A DNA stretch of 64,000 nt from Cylicocyclus nassatus (lineage: Eukaryota; Nematoda; Chromadorea; Rhabditida; Strongylidae), in assembly GCA_958299035.1 (NCBI GenBank), contig CATQJL010000112.1, positions 60,495,823 through 60,559,822 on the forward strand, in the 5' to 3' direction. Position 1 is the stretch's first letter. Each line of letters opens with the position of its first letter. Shown one piece after another: positions 24,549 through 35,851 of the stretch. The translations under genes were made by a program, and so were the position numbers. The notes under the pieces are model-generated. The model was not told the origin of the DNA and did no database searches. It was given only the letters and a program-made list of their open reading frames with translations.

Positions 24549-24887
24549 ATGGCGATTCGACAATGGTCGTGCTCGTCGGAATTGCGCATACTTAAAAGGT
24601 TCAGATATCTTACAATTAGATTATGGTCTGTGGGGTTAGTAGCCGTTTTCGCCGCCTACTCAATACTGGAAGACCCAGTTAGCAACGGCATTAGTTATAT
24701 AAGTAGCTTGAAGACTATAACCATTTCGATAAAAAACCAAAAGGTCCAGAAGTTGCTGCTGACATCTTTATCTCGAAACATTGAGATATACATTGCCCCG
24801 AAATACATTGTAAACGAACCGCATTTGAAATTTCTAAAGCACATCCGCAGCGCATATAGCAGAGCCTTATTTGACATCAAAACATAA
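24549..24887 (+). CDS. Hypothetical 112-aa ORF with a hydrophobic segment
   Basis: The frame runs from ATG (MAIRQWSCSSELRILKRF) to TAA. Residues about 26-39 (LWSVGLVAVFAAYS) are hydrophobic enough for a membrane segment. The rest is basic, with KTITISIKNQKVQKLL and a C-terminal LKFLKHIRSAYSRALFD. It lies just after a GC-rich, GA-repeat-containing island (24290-24520) that could be promoter DNA. No family is recognised, and a chance ORF of this length is not excluded. Confidence 0.25.
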   Translation: MAIRQWSCSSELRILKRFRYLTIRLWSVGLVAVFAAYSILEDPVSNGISYISSLKTITISIKNQKVQKLLLTSLSRNIEIYIAPKYIVNEPHLKFLKHIRSAYSRALFDIKT

Positions 24888-25099
24888 GGTTCACATTTCA
24901 TACAATAGTGTTAGGCCATTACAAATGTTAGGTCGTACACTGACTTTTTATCCCAGTAATTCATACGCTTCTTAACTTCAGTCAAGTTTCAGACAACATT
25001 TGTGTTAATATCCACCCGATTCTTGTAAAGCAAAGCAATCACAAAAAGGAGCGTGAAAAAAGGCACCAACCTCTATCCACCTCAGTTTAAAGCCAAATG

Positions 25100-25350
25100 C
25101 TGAGAAATTCTGGAAGGTGACATTGACAAAATTAATATTTTCGCTTAAACAATCCCTACGGACCTCTCACTTGCTTACGCATTCCATCAGACCTTCATAA
25201 ATAGCTTTGAGATTTCTTCATCTAGAAATCGAGAAAACAAAGATTGTCCTGCTTTCGCCAAAACTATGCTGTGAACTTCCACATACATAATTGCATACGA
25301 CAAAAATTTGGATGCATAAGCATAAATTCTTAATTTTCCACAACATCGTT
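25100..25350. mobile_element. Diverged fragment of the mariner-like family
   Basis: The order of short matches (CCTACGGA, CACTTGCT, CTAGAAATCGAGAAAA, CTATGCTGT) is the same as in the left arm of the 8313 element at about 8540-8700. No ends are preserved. Confidence 0.4.
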
Positions 25351-25359
25351 TACGAAAAA

Positions 25360-27790
25360 AGTTGACTGCATAGAACTCCCTAGCAAGGAAAGCTTAATTT
25401 GATATCTTAAAAAGTAGAAAGCGGAAACTTCATGACTGTGCTCGTAAAGGTCCATAGTATGCATTCATTTATGGGAGAGTGCCCAGCATCGTTTTGGTGA
25501 AAACACGGAATTCCGTTTTGTGCTCGCAGCGAGTACTAAAAACGCCAAATTCTTTGGTTCTATCCTTGCTAATGACATTCATTAGAAAGGCCATGGCCCA
25601 GGACCTTCTAGTTACTGTCAATAGTTTGCATATTTGGTTAGATTTTAGAAATTTAGGCCGACAGTTTGGACAAAGTGTGATTGAGAATAATGTTCAATTC
25701 CGAAATGGGGGTTTGACAATTGAGCAATTTTGAGATTAAGTTCTACATTAGCTGCACTAAAGCACCAACCGATTTTTAGCAGACAGTCATTCGGATGAGA
25801 ATCAAGTCTGATATAACGCTTTGCGCCTTGACCTGAACCAAACCGAAATTCTAGAGATACAAAAGAGTTTCAGCGAAACAGAGCAACATGGCTATCATAA
25901 ATCACTAACACATCACGTTTTTCGCTATCTCTTCGCAAACATTTCGCGAAAAACTCGGTCGCTATGAGCGCTGCGGCGGCAGCGGCATTTGCGCGCGAGT
26001 GGACGGCTGCGGTGCGTTCCGCGCGATCGTCTGTGCAACAATGTCTAATGTGGCGCATTGTGGCGAAAAAACTCTCGTATGTTTGTTAACGGTGACACTA
26101 ATTCATTGCGCGTTTATCATATCACCTTACAATCGCCGCCGCACCACCGACGCCCCGGCGGCGGCGTGGTTCCGGTTTACACACGTACATTTATGTGTGT
26201 GGACGATTGCGCAGTCGCTAAGCGAGACACAATGCATTGTTACTTGTTATCTCTCAAAGCTAATATTGATCAAAATTATCGATTAGGATGCAAATTAGGC
26301 TAGTCTAGGTTGGAGCTTGTATATATATTAGGCAAAAAAAACGAAATCTAAAGCAAAGTGGAATGCAGTTGCAGCCAATACAAGCCAAATTAAGTCCTTT
26401 GCGACATGACGTGCTTGCTGCACACCATGCACGACATCTGACGACTCCTGCGCTTGCAGGCTGCAAATTTCTAGCGATTTGCAATTGTTAAATTATTCTA
26501 GTCATATGCAGTTGCGAAGAGATGTAAGTAGTCTTTTTTGACATTTTCTTTCCAATCAGAATCGCTGTATTGACGGTAAGTGCCAGAGTCGTGGGGTTAT
26601 ATGCAAGTTGTGCAATCTCACATGTCAATTTACAAGTGACTTCTGTATAGCTATTCCATGATTGTACAGGTCAAGATTGTCTGGAACAACAAATTTTTCT
26701 AACAGTAGAAAAAATAAGACTTTTTCCTGTGATATGTTCAGTATAGTTTATCCTCTGAGATTATCGAAAAAAAATTTGGTAGAAAAGACTTTCTCTACGG
26801 AAGAAATTTCATTCACTTCGCGCGATCGTGATCTCTGTGATAGGTACCATGGATTTGTTAAGCTTAAACAAAATATTCCAGTCCTCTATAAACACTGAAT
26901 TATGTAATAAAAATATTGTGCGCACGTGGAATTGCGTTTTATACGGATGCTTTGGTTTTGACAAGTTTAGTCAAGTTTACCGCTAAGCTAACATGAGTTT
27001 ACACGTTCTGGTTTGATCAAGTATAATCCATTCCTGTCTGAACAAGAATACCCGAGATGTTTTCACAATATTGATTTATTGATTTTTATTAGCCAATATG
27101 GAACAAAAGATCACATATCGTCGAACTATTTGAATAAATACTGTTTGCATTTTGTTGTCCCCTACAAAGGTCATGGAAATAAAGACGAAAAGAGAAGAAA
27201 TGCGGGAACAATTCGGTTCACAAGTCTCCACTCTGAATCGTAAGAGAAGAAATCAAAGCCACGCTAGAGCCATAGAAATGAGAACAATAAGAGATGGAGG
27301 AGGAAAAATCAGCAATGATAATTGAACAAAACACAAAAAAACAGAGTACTACGAAAAATTAATAGTGAAATTTTGAAAATACTCTAGATTATGAAAGAGG
27401 TGATAGAGAAATCTAAAGAAAAAGAAGAAAAAATTCAACTGGGATGATAGATTGTGCGTCGGCGCAGCATCATTATATACCCTATATCTACCTAACAAAC
27501 AAAAACATATTAGGCATCCTTCCTCTTTTAAACAAAGATATTATGGAAGAAATGGTAGGAAGGAATCACATAAGAGAAATTTCTCTGTATTAATCAGTTA
27601 CATAAGCGCAAAATCCGGCCGGGACCAGCGAAACACGCAAAAAATCGATAAATCGATCCGCACATCAGTAGATCAACAATTATATTGCGAGGCGGAGAAT
27701 GAGAGAAAAAAGGAGACAGACAGCCATAAGAGAGATGGATGGTTATACTGTACAATAGCAGCGAAAATAATATTCGTGATTGGCGGGGAG
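25360..27790. other. 3' flank of irx-1
   Basis: A GC-rich island at 25920-26230 contains a 41-codon ORF beginning MSAAAAAAFAREW. The rest is AT-rich with no supported gene. Confidence 0.4.
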
Positions 27791-27791
27791 A

Positions 27792-28063
27792 TCATCGGCC
27801 ATCTGTGTGGGACCCGTGGTGAAGTTGTGCAGAAGGCGAAGTGAGAGTGGACGTCGACGTCGCCGCCGGCGGGACCGCTGCGGTAGCGGTGGCTCCGTTG
27901 GTGGCTACACCGGTGGAGGCGGTGGTGCCACTGGCGGTGGCGGTACTTGGTGGTGGAGTAGCGGAAGCTGCTGAGACGACAGGACTTCTAGCAGCACTGG
28001 TGGAACCCGTTGGTGAATGGCTTGACGACGGGCTAGCAGAATGCGTGTCCGACGAGAATGAAC
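27792..28063 (-). CDS. irx-1: irx-1 exon 7 (C-terminal tail)
   Basis: The acceptor is TTCATTCAG. The exon finishes a split Gly codon and encodes 89 residues dominated by Ser, Thr, Ala and Pro (for example [20 protein letters not shown]), ending at TGA 27794-27792. The region is GC-rich, so several other frames are open too; the chosen frame is the one the exon 6 phase demands. No clear AATAAA follows closely. Confidence 0.75.
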
Positions 28064-31000
28064 CTGAATGAAAATGTGATTATTGATTGATATCGATCGA
28101 ACAGGACACAATAAAATTTATTATTGATCGCTGCATATACTTCTATTGAAGATGGCATATCTTGTGCTAGTTAGAAAAACAACAAACAATGCCCGCATTG
28201 GCAAGGACGTACGCGGCTGCCGCCGGATAATTGTGGCCGTTTAAATTTTCGCATCGTCGTCGTCGTCCGCCGAGCTGGCACAATTTGAAGGGTAATGAGA
28301 TGTTCACCAGCAAGATTACCACGTCAAACACTGGGGATAATTAGAGGTGGGCGCGGAAAATTTTTTATTTTGAATTTTTGGTAAGTGTTCTTGGGATATG
28401 GAGTATGGTAACAAAGTTATGCGATTGATTAACTGAATCGAATAACCTTTACTGGCTTAGATTAGATGAGCAACTAAAGGTTGTGCAAGGTTATCAGGGG
28501 GATACACGCAAGTTACAAGAACTGGGATGCGTGCAATTGCACAAGGAAGGGGCACAGTATGCGCAAATCAGGCGTTATCTATAACTAAGCAGAGATGGAA
28601 CTACCGCTAGTAACTTTAATTTCAAAAAATCTTTCAAAAATAACCGATCCAAATAAAATACCGACTGTTACGTGTGAAAAAGCGTGCGTCATGATTTGGA
28701 GGGTGCTTGAAGTGCGCAATTGCACATATTTCTATCCTAGCTGATCAATTCACGGTTTCTTTTCGCAATCATAGAAATTTGCAAATTCAATCTGATTAGG
28801 TTGTGATAATTTTTGCCAATGACGTCTGCACACTCAAAAATTACAGTTTTTAATGTGTGAACTTGCACAACGAGCACCGCGTACTACGACTTTTCAAGTA
28901 AGTAGCAAGTAGGATCTCTTTAATAAAACAAACAATCAGAAAATGATTACTTCCACGTCTTTTACCTCTATCCCTAACTTTGTCAGGCTCCCCCTTCACT
29001 CTCCCCCCCCCCCCCTCCTCCTATGCTATCCTAAGTCTACAATCTGGAACCTTGCTCCTATTCAATCTTATCAGTCCCACTTACTATACTTTGCGCCGCA
29101 ATGCTACAAGAGCGTCAAGGTTCACACAGCGCATAAATGCGCTCCACCACTAGCACACCCTAAATCACGTCTTATCAGCTCTCCATTAGGCCTATCAATG
29201 ACTACAAGGAGCAAAAAATTTCTTGCAGAAGCAGCAGGGTAGGAACAGGATCGTGCTGGGCAACAGCTATGATGCTTTTTCACGTTTCCAGCACGTGCGA
29301 CTGCTAATCAGCGGAAAACTTTCCGCTTTTTCCCCAATCATCACATACTCGAAGAAGAAAAAAACTTCTTGGTATTACCGACACTCGATACAGGACAGTT
29401 TTACGATCGCTCGCAGCAGTCATTTTATACACAACCATAAATCAATGCAAATAGTCGCGATCTTCAGTGTTTTATATGTGAAAATGTATAGAGTTGGGCA
29501 GTTTTGCTGGCAAGTAGGGAATTTAGCGCTAAAAATATAGTCCCCCCCCCCCCGGCTAATGAAACAAGGAGAAGAATTTTGAATGCGTCCAGTATAGACT
29601 CTGAACAGAATTCTATATGGATTTTGCTATTCGCAACGTTTGATTCTAGCTTAATTTCTTATCAGTCACATTTTGTACCTATAATCCACTGTACACAATT
29701 ATGGAAACGATCAGAAAGTACAATTTTTTAGAAATAGTTCGAATTATGATTGTGCTTATCAAATTTAGTAAATTAATTTGTTCTTTTGGCACTTTCAAAA
29801 CAGACATTAAGGTAAATTCATCCAAAACTGTAGATTTTCCTTCTAAATCAGTGGCGGACCAAAGGAGGGGGATGGGGGGGGGGAGGCCGGGGAGGGGGGG
29901 GGGGTACTGGATGGCCTAAATAGTTATGAGAACTGAGTAAGCAATTTGCTTTCGTCTATCAAAAATCAAAACAATTTTTTGATTTTTCCAAAATTGAATC
30001 AACCTTGTGAAAAGTTTCGGAGGCGTGGGTGCCCATTTTCTGGAACTTTTGAAATTTAGGTCCGCTAACATCCATGCCCCTTCATTCAAAAAACTTCTAC
30101 TGCCCTTCCCCATCCGAAGAAATTGTTCCGCAACGCCATAATGAACCCTAATGGGAGGAAAATTTTGTATCGTATTAGTGCCTGCAGAAAATTTCCCCCG
30201 CTTCACCCGCTGCTCCCTAGCTCCTTTGCCCTTTTTCTTTTCGTAAATAGGGTCCCCAGAAGTGACCTCGTTAAAGATCAATGCGATTTGCAGGGCATGT
30301 TCTCCCGTCACGACATAAGCGTTATCTTGAACACCTCGGTTCCATGTATTACAAGGGATTAAGATAACGCACGACGCACAAAGTGCACCCAGCAGCCCGC
30401 CGATATACTTGACAGACAACGCGACAATTATTTGAAAAAAAAAATACCGCAAAAAGCGAAACATGTCGCTTAGACAGCTTTTGAAAAAATCTGGAGAAGG
30501 AACTGACCATTCATGACAGCAGAGTGATGTTGTTGTTGCTGTTGCTGTTGCTGTTGTTGTTGCTGCTGCTGGTGAGCGGCAAAACCCATGAGCGCTAATG
30601 GATTCAGGAACGGCATTGGTGGCATGGCACCAGGTCGTGACATAGCTGCCAACATTTGCGGAGGGAATTGAAAGTTTGACAGAGCGATCATTCGTTGTAG
30701 TTGTGCTACAGCTGCAGGATCCTCTTCCGTACTTGGTGAGTCCTGCAAGGAAAATGAGAAACAGGATATGTCCGAATAACACGCAGACTTTTGTAATTCC
30801 AGCTACAAACCTTTTTCGAACTTCCCGCCTCATTCTCAGCTTTTGTAGAGTCAGATCTTTCACCGAGTGTGTCGGCAATTGACCAAATTTTCCCTGGAGC
30901 TTTTTTCGGCGTACTAACATCAGAACCATCCTTTAGATTGTTGTTTGTCACTGGAGTTACAGGCACTTCTAAAAAAACTAACATTCATTAAGAAAAATTT

Positions 31001-34000
31001 CCAGATTGACAGATTTATAGCTGAGAAATTTTTTGTTTTTCATGAAAATGACATTTTTACAAGCAGTGGATTCTTTTACAGCTAAAGATATCATGACGAT
31101 GCATAACGGCTAAAGTTCACGTGTTTTTGTCAAACAGGATAAGAAAACTAGCAGAAAAGCGCTGTCAATTCGCAGAACAGATCTCCAGCATAAAAACTAG
31201 AGACTGTGGGCGGAGCTAATTGTAGACTGCGGCATAGTTGTGCTTTTCTATTCGGTAGGCAAAAAAAAATGATTGCAGAATCAGCTAAAGTCGTTTTTTG
31301 TCAAATTTGACTATTTGATATTTTTAGGGAAAGAATAAGAAAAGTGGGCAGAAAAAGAGGGAATTTGTAAGGCAGGTTTTTGCACAGTACAGAAATTGAA
31401 ATGTGGGGGCGGGGTTAGACGCAGAGTGCGGCATAGTTGTGCTTTTGTATTCAGTAGGGAAAAAAGGTAATTGCGGATCTTTTGTACACAAAAAAAGACT
31501 TTCTTGCTTTACATCTTTGAATAACTGATTCGTTTCAAGATATTGTGTTCTTATTATTTTGTAAAAGAACAGTGTACAGAAAGTGGGCGGAGCTGGAACG
31601 CAAACTGCGGCACAGTTGCACTGTTGTATTCAGTAGGCAAAAAAGAATCGCAATTGCTTTGTACGCAAAAAAAGACAGCCTTTTTCCAGATTTTATGGAT
31701 AGTTGATTAGCTCAGAAGTTTTTACCGTACCACTTCGAATCATCTCCTTATGCGAGAAAGAACTGTTTAGACAACTTAACGAATACTAGACAGTAATCAG
31801 TTAACACTTTACGCCGAAAATCGTAATTTAAGGTTTTGGGGTTAGTCTATAGCAAACCATTGTGATTGATTATGTGATAAAACAGTAACCCAAACGAACC
31901 TTCTTTCTTTTCGGACATATCAGACATGGAACTCGATGGTCGATCCATGCCATCGAGACCATCAATCGCATCGATATCGGCCAAATCGTCATCATCCGGA
32001 TCGTCACCGCGACGATTCTGTGGTGACCATGTCATCTTGTTCTCTTTCTTCAATCGTCGTCGTGCATTTGCGAACCATGTTGAAACCTTAAGAACACACT
32101 ATTATCGATAGTGTATCCTAATGAAAATAAATCATCAATGAGGTCATTTCGTTGTGTGTTTCACGAGAATCTCAGCCGTACAAACCGTAGCGGTACACTT
32201 CAAAACTTCACAATCACATCGCCATTCGCGATAAGAATCGACAAGCATGTTGTCGTGTCAAGTTTGAGATTTTTTAGCTGAGCACGGGGGGGGGGGGGAA
32301 TGGACATACCGCTACCGACAAGGTCATAGTACTCTGCTCGCGTCTAGGAAGTCAGCTAATTAGGCGAAAATTTTCAACATGATTGAAAGATCAAAGCGGT
32401 GCGTCTGTGTGGATTAATTACGCAATCACGGACGATGACGCCGCGGCGATAATTGTCGCTTCAGGACTCGAACGCGGTAGTGCCAAAGATGCCGCGGCAT
32501 GCCCGAAGCGATGCTTGAGAGTTTCGAGAAGGGTATGTTAGGGTGATTTGCTATTTATCGGTAAGTTCTTATACATAGTTATGTAGATAAGAGGATGAGT
32601 TACAAATTGTGCCCTTAGGTTGATTTTTGGGCAGGGGGGGGGGAGGATAGGAGCAAAATTAACTTGGCATGAGTTAAAGAGTGCAGGACATTATTGAAAA
32701 ACGTTTAGAAAACAAGATTGACAGTTAATGAAGTTGTGTTGCCACAAGAGGACGTCCTCTGCAGACAACTGCGACAAAGTATGCTTTTTCATGCATTAAA
32801 GCCTTGTGCCAGTTATCCGTGCGGATGTAGTCCGCAGGCCATATATTGTTCTCTACCCAGAAATCATCTATGTATAAAAGCTCTCTTACTTCTTCAATCC
32901 CCCCCCCCCCTTCTCTCCCACATTCTCCCAAATGAATTGGGATAGAGTTGAAATCAAAATTGCAAGCAACGGTTTTCCATTACTGAAAAATTTCTTCGAA
33001 ACCCTTTTGCACGTACGAATTTCACCAAGCGTTTTTTCCCGTAATTCTCATTTCCGTAACACTCTATAAATCATGATCTTGCAACGCATATCGCTCTCAC
33101 AAAGGTCAGAGTTGTCCGTGAAAACGTTTTTTCAATTTGTTCACAGGTGTCATTTATTAGGTGGAAAACTCGTTTTCACTTATTTGTACTGAAAGATTTA
33201 TGTTCAGCAAGGTGTAGAGCAAATGAATTACACGTCAAATAAGAGAAACAAGTTGCTAGAGTTCCAAATTTATGGCTATCGATTTGGGATTGTTTGTAGA
33301 AAGGCGAATTTTATGAGGATAATTGAGGAGGGCTTGTGGTTTTTCAAAGCATAATCTAGCAGGGCCCTAAATGAGTCAAGAACTCGATTGTGACTCAGAA
33401 AAAAGCTTTTTAGGCAATGTTATAGGTGTTACTAACCTAATTGCTTATTTGACAAATAGACACATGTACTGACTAGTGAAATTCCCCCGAAAAAATTCCC
33501 ATTATTTTTTTACAGCAATTTATTCAGCTAAGACCCGTTAATGAATCATTATTCGCGTAATTCTCCACCTACATCTAACTTTACATCCAAATCATAACCA
33601 GATCGTAATTACCGTACCTGTGTAAGTGTCATTTTCGTCATCACAGCAAGCATGACCTTTTCGCCCTTGGTCGGATAGGGATTCTTTCGATGATCGGTCA
33701 GCCACGCTTTCAACGGTGCCGTCGTCTCACGGGTCGCATTTTTGCGTCGAGCACCGTCCAGGCCAGCCGCATAGGGATGGTAGGGGTTCATCACGTCGAA
33801 TACAAAACTTGGAATTGGTCCACCTCCGACCGGCATCATTTCGGGTTTGAGGTCCTGAAACGAAATGAGGTGAGTTTAGACCGGCACACTTTGTTACCCC
33901 AGGTTTCATAGTCGGTTGAAATGTCGAACCAGAATCGACCGCTGCTTTCTTTACGATGCATAATTACTGGCCAAATGGCCTTGACGAGTTCTGGGCTATC

Positions 34001-35851
34001 TATGGTGCAAGCGAAAAAAAAAGAACTCTATTGAAGTCCAGAACTTCTATTTCTAACAAAATTTTCACATGAAATTTGCAAAAGAAGCGCAAGCAAGCTA
34101 TCTTTGGTGAGGATTACGGTATCAACGGATGTCTGACGGCGTATGGGAACATGCGGCTGCAAAACACGACAATGTTTTTTGGTGAAGAGGGCTCGCTCTA
34201 TATACACACATGCACATTGGGGCAAAAACATTGTCATGTAAGCAGAGAAATGGGGCTCTGAGAGTTGCGAGGAGAGCTGAGAGCTGAGAGCTGTGAGCTG
34301 AGCAGCAGCAGCCAAATTGAAATTGCTTTTCATGTTGACAAGACCGGATACGGTAGGTACTCGTGTGTGCGATTAGAAGAAGCGAAACAGACAGACACAG
34401 ATAGACGTACACAATCTTTCATACAAGAGCCGATTGCTTTTTTCTTGGAATTAATTTTGAGAGAGAGAAATTCTTGAAAGTATTAACAAAACTTTATAGG
34501 ACTCCAAATTGTCCAAAAATTGTGGGCTAAAAGTAATTTGAGGTTTTGCAAAACTTAAAGGAGCAGCTGAGCGTTAAATGTCAAGGTTTATACAGCGCAG
34601 AGTGACGAAAGGAGTAAAGAAAGATGAAAATTTGCGATAACGCGCCAGTCGGCCGCAGCAACACCCACGACGGGTAACCCGCACCTAATGCCACCGAAAT
34701 TACGCATAACGACACCATTATCGAAAAACGCTTAGACCCCCTAAGAAACCCGTCTGAAACCCCTCAAAAAATAGCAAATTTCTACTTACCGGTTGTAAAC
34801 CAGGATACATGACCGGGAACGGTAAACCGGCTTGAGCTGCCATAGCACGAAATGCGTCCGCCTGTGCTGCTCCCGGCATGCCAGGAAAGGGAAATTGGCC
34901 GGCGAACAGCGGATTGCCGGCGGCGAGAAAGCGCAACGCGTCGGCGTTCAACTCAACACCGCCACCTTCCGGTTTCATTGGCGTGGCCGCTTGAGTGAGA
35001 AGCTGAAATGAAAGCGAATTTCGATGGTTTGCATCGTATAACACTGTTGCACTTTGATTTTTGGCAATTCGAAAAATTCGAGAAATTTCCGGGGCAGCAA
35101 AAGCTGGCAAAAAGGAGTGTAGTCTATGAAGTGTAACAGCGCTTTACAAGACTTTACAACTATGCTCATGTTCGCCGACAGAAGCTATTTGCAAAAAATT
35201 TTTAAACTGAAAAAGAATTTTTGCAAAATATTTCGAATTTCTGGCGGTTACAAGTTCAAGGAAAGCCTCAGAAGTATGCAAAATAATTTTCTTTAAGCAG
35301 AAAACTTGCCAATTTCCCCCAAACATATTCCTTTGCTCCCTCCCCACTTTTAACTTTTAGACAAAACTATGGTTGTCATGCCTCTCCCTTCCCAAAAAGC
35401 GATCACTTTAGCTCTCTCCAAATTTATCAAATTAATCCGACTAACCAGAAGAAACATTAGTATTGGCGGCTTGTACTGTGACATTGTCATTGGGGTTTAA
35501 ATGCATTTCATCGCAGATTATGGACATAAAGCAATCACTAAGAATTTGGGGAGCGATAAAAAAAGTTGCAAAGAAGATTGGTGTACAGAAATTAGATAGT
35601 CACATTTTCGGAAAGGGTGTGGTATGATTTTTGCAAAAAATAACACAGAAAATTAGTCAGAGAGGCATTTTTGAATACTTTATGGCAAAAGCAAAAGTAG
35701 GAATGAGAATTCGAGATTTTTAAATTTGGTTTGGAACTTGATAAAGAGATGTTGTTACTGGTGCGAGCTCGACAATATTGATATTTTTATGAGCAATAAA
35801 ATAAGCGGAAATTACCTGAGCCGGATTGAAGGCGGAGTTGAATGCCATCAT
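27792..35851 (-). CDS. irx-1: Iroquois-class TALE homeodomain transcription factor (irx-1 type), seven exons
   Basis: A nuclear DNA-binding regulator of the Iroquois family. Exons on the minus strand are 35851-35816, 35002-34790, 33854-33618, 32086-31900, 30968-30811, 30742-30508 and 28063-27792; phases match at every junction (0,0,0,1,0,1) and the total of 1338 nt gives 445 residues plus a TGA stop. Seen in the protein: the TALE homeodomain at about 118-179, with the family signatures [21 protein letters not shown] and [11 protein letters not shown]; Ala168 and Asn169 fall at homeodomain positions 50 and 51. An acidic stretch follows (190-210), then [10 protein letters not shown] (251-260), which resembles the PKIWSLA motif of Iroquois proteins, a 14-residue polyglutamine run (335-348) and a Ser/Thr/Ala/Pro-rich tail. 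Introns are 813, 935, 1531, 931, 68 and 2444 nt. The family call is firm. The start is less so: the first exon is only 12 codons and an upstream exon could join at the TAG before it. Confidence 0.93.
29849..30140 (+). mobile_element. Decayed hAT-like MITE copy in the last irx-1 intron
   Basis: The left end CAGTGGCGGACC and adjacent G runs are clear. Similarity to the family continues patchily (a CCATGCCCCTTCATTC segment) and fades near 30115-30140, where no intact right end or target duplication can be seen. Confidence 0.55.
30508..30742 (-). CDS. irx-1: irx-1 exon 6 (polyglutamine run)
   Basis: The acceptor is CCTTGCAG. The exon encodes a Pro/Met-rich segment and then 14 glutamines made of mixed CAG and CAA codons. 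The frame stays open past the donor (AATG/GTCAGT) to a TAA at 30470. I prefer splicing because the phase-1 junction to exon 7 is exact; a read-through isoform ending at 30470 is possible. Confidence 0.85.
30811..30968 (-). CDS. irx-1: irx-1 exon 5 (KIWSIADT motif)
   Basis: The acceptor is TTTTTTTAG and the donor AAG/GTTTGT. The exon completes a split Glu codon from exon 4 and encodes [18 protein letters not shown], which matches the conserved Iroquois motif downstream of the homeodomain. The next intron is only 68 nt. Confidence 0.88.
31085..31650. repeat. Tandem repeat of about 180-200 bp in irx-1 intron 4 (three copies)
   Basis: The block GTGGGCGGAGCT ... CTGCGGCATAGTTGTGCTTT ... ATTCAGTAGG recurs near 31205, 31403 and 31582, each followed by a poly-A stretch and TTGC. 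Copies differ by many substitutions, so the array is old. Confidence 0.75.
31900..32086 (-). CDS. irx-1: irx-1 exon 4 (homeodomain helix 3 and acidic region)
   Basis: The exon opens with [17 protein letters not shown], the recognition helix, followed by a stretch rich in Asp. The acceptor is TTCTTAAG. The donor is G/GTTCGT, a poor match to consensus, but its phase 1 fits exon 5 exactly. Confidence 0.95.
33618..33854 (-). CDS. irx-1: irx-1 exon 3 (homeodomain helices 1 and 2)
   Basis: The acceptor is GTTTCAG and the donor CAG/GTACGG. The exon carries the first 45 residues of the TALE homeodomain, including the three-residue-loop region NPYPTKGEK, and ends in TLTQ. The intron therefore interrupts the homeodomain just before helix 3. 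The stretch before the domain, [20 protein letters not shown], is Iroquois-like. Confidence 0.95.
34790..35002 (-). CDS. irx-1: irx-1 exon 2
   Basis: The acceptor is TTTCAG and the donor CCG/GTAAGT, both phase 0. The 71 codons are rich in Ala, Gly, Pro and Phe (for example [16 protein letters not shown]), a low-complexity stretch as is usual before an Iroquois homeodomain. Confidence 0.85.
35816..35851 (-). CDS. irx-1: irx-1 exon 1 (start ATG-ATG, 12 codons)
   Basis: The exon begins with two ATG codons and reads [12 protein letters not shown], then a CAG/GTAATT donor in phase 0. Upstream the frame stays open for six more codons to a TAG that also forms an AG acceptor (CCGGTAG), so either translation starts here or a further 5' exon joins at that AG. 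Confidence 0.7.
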
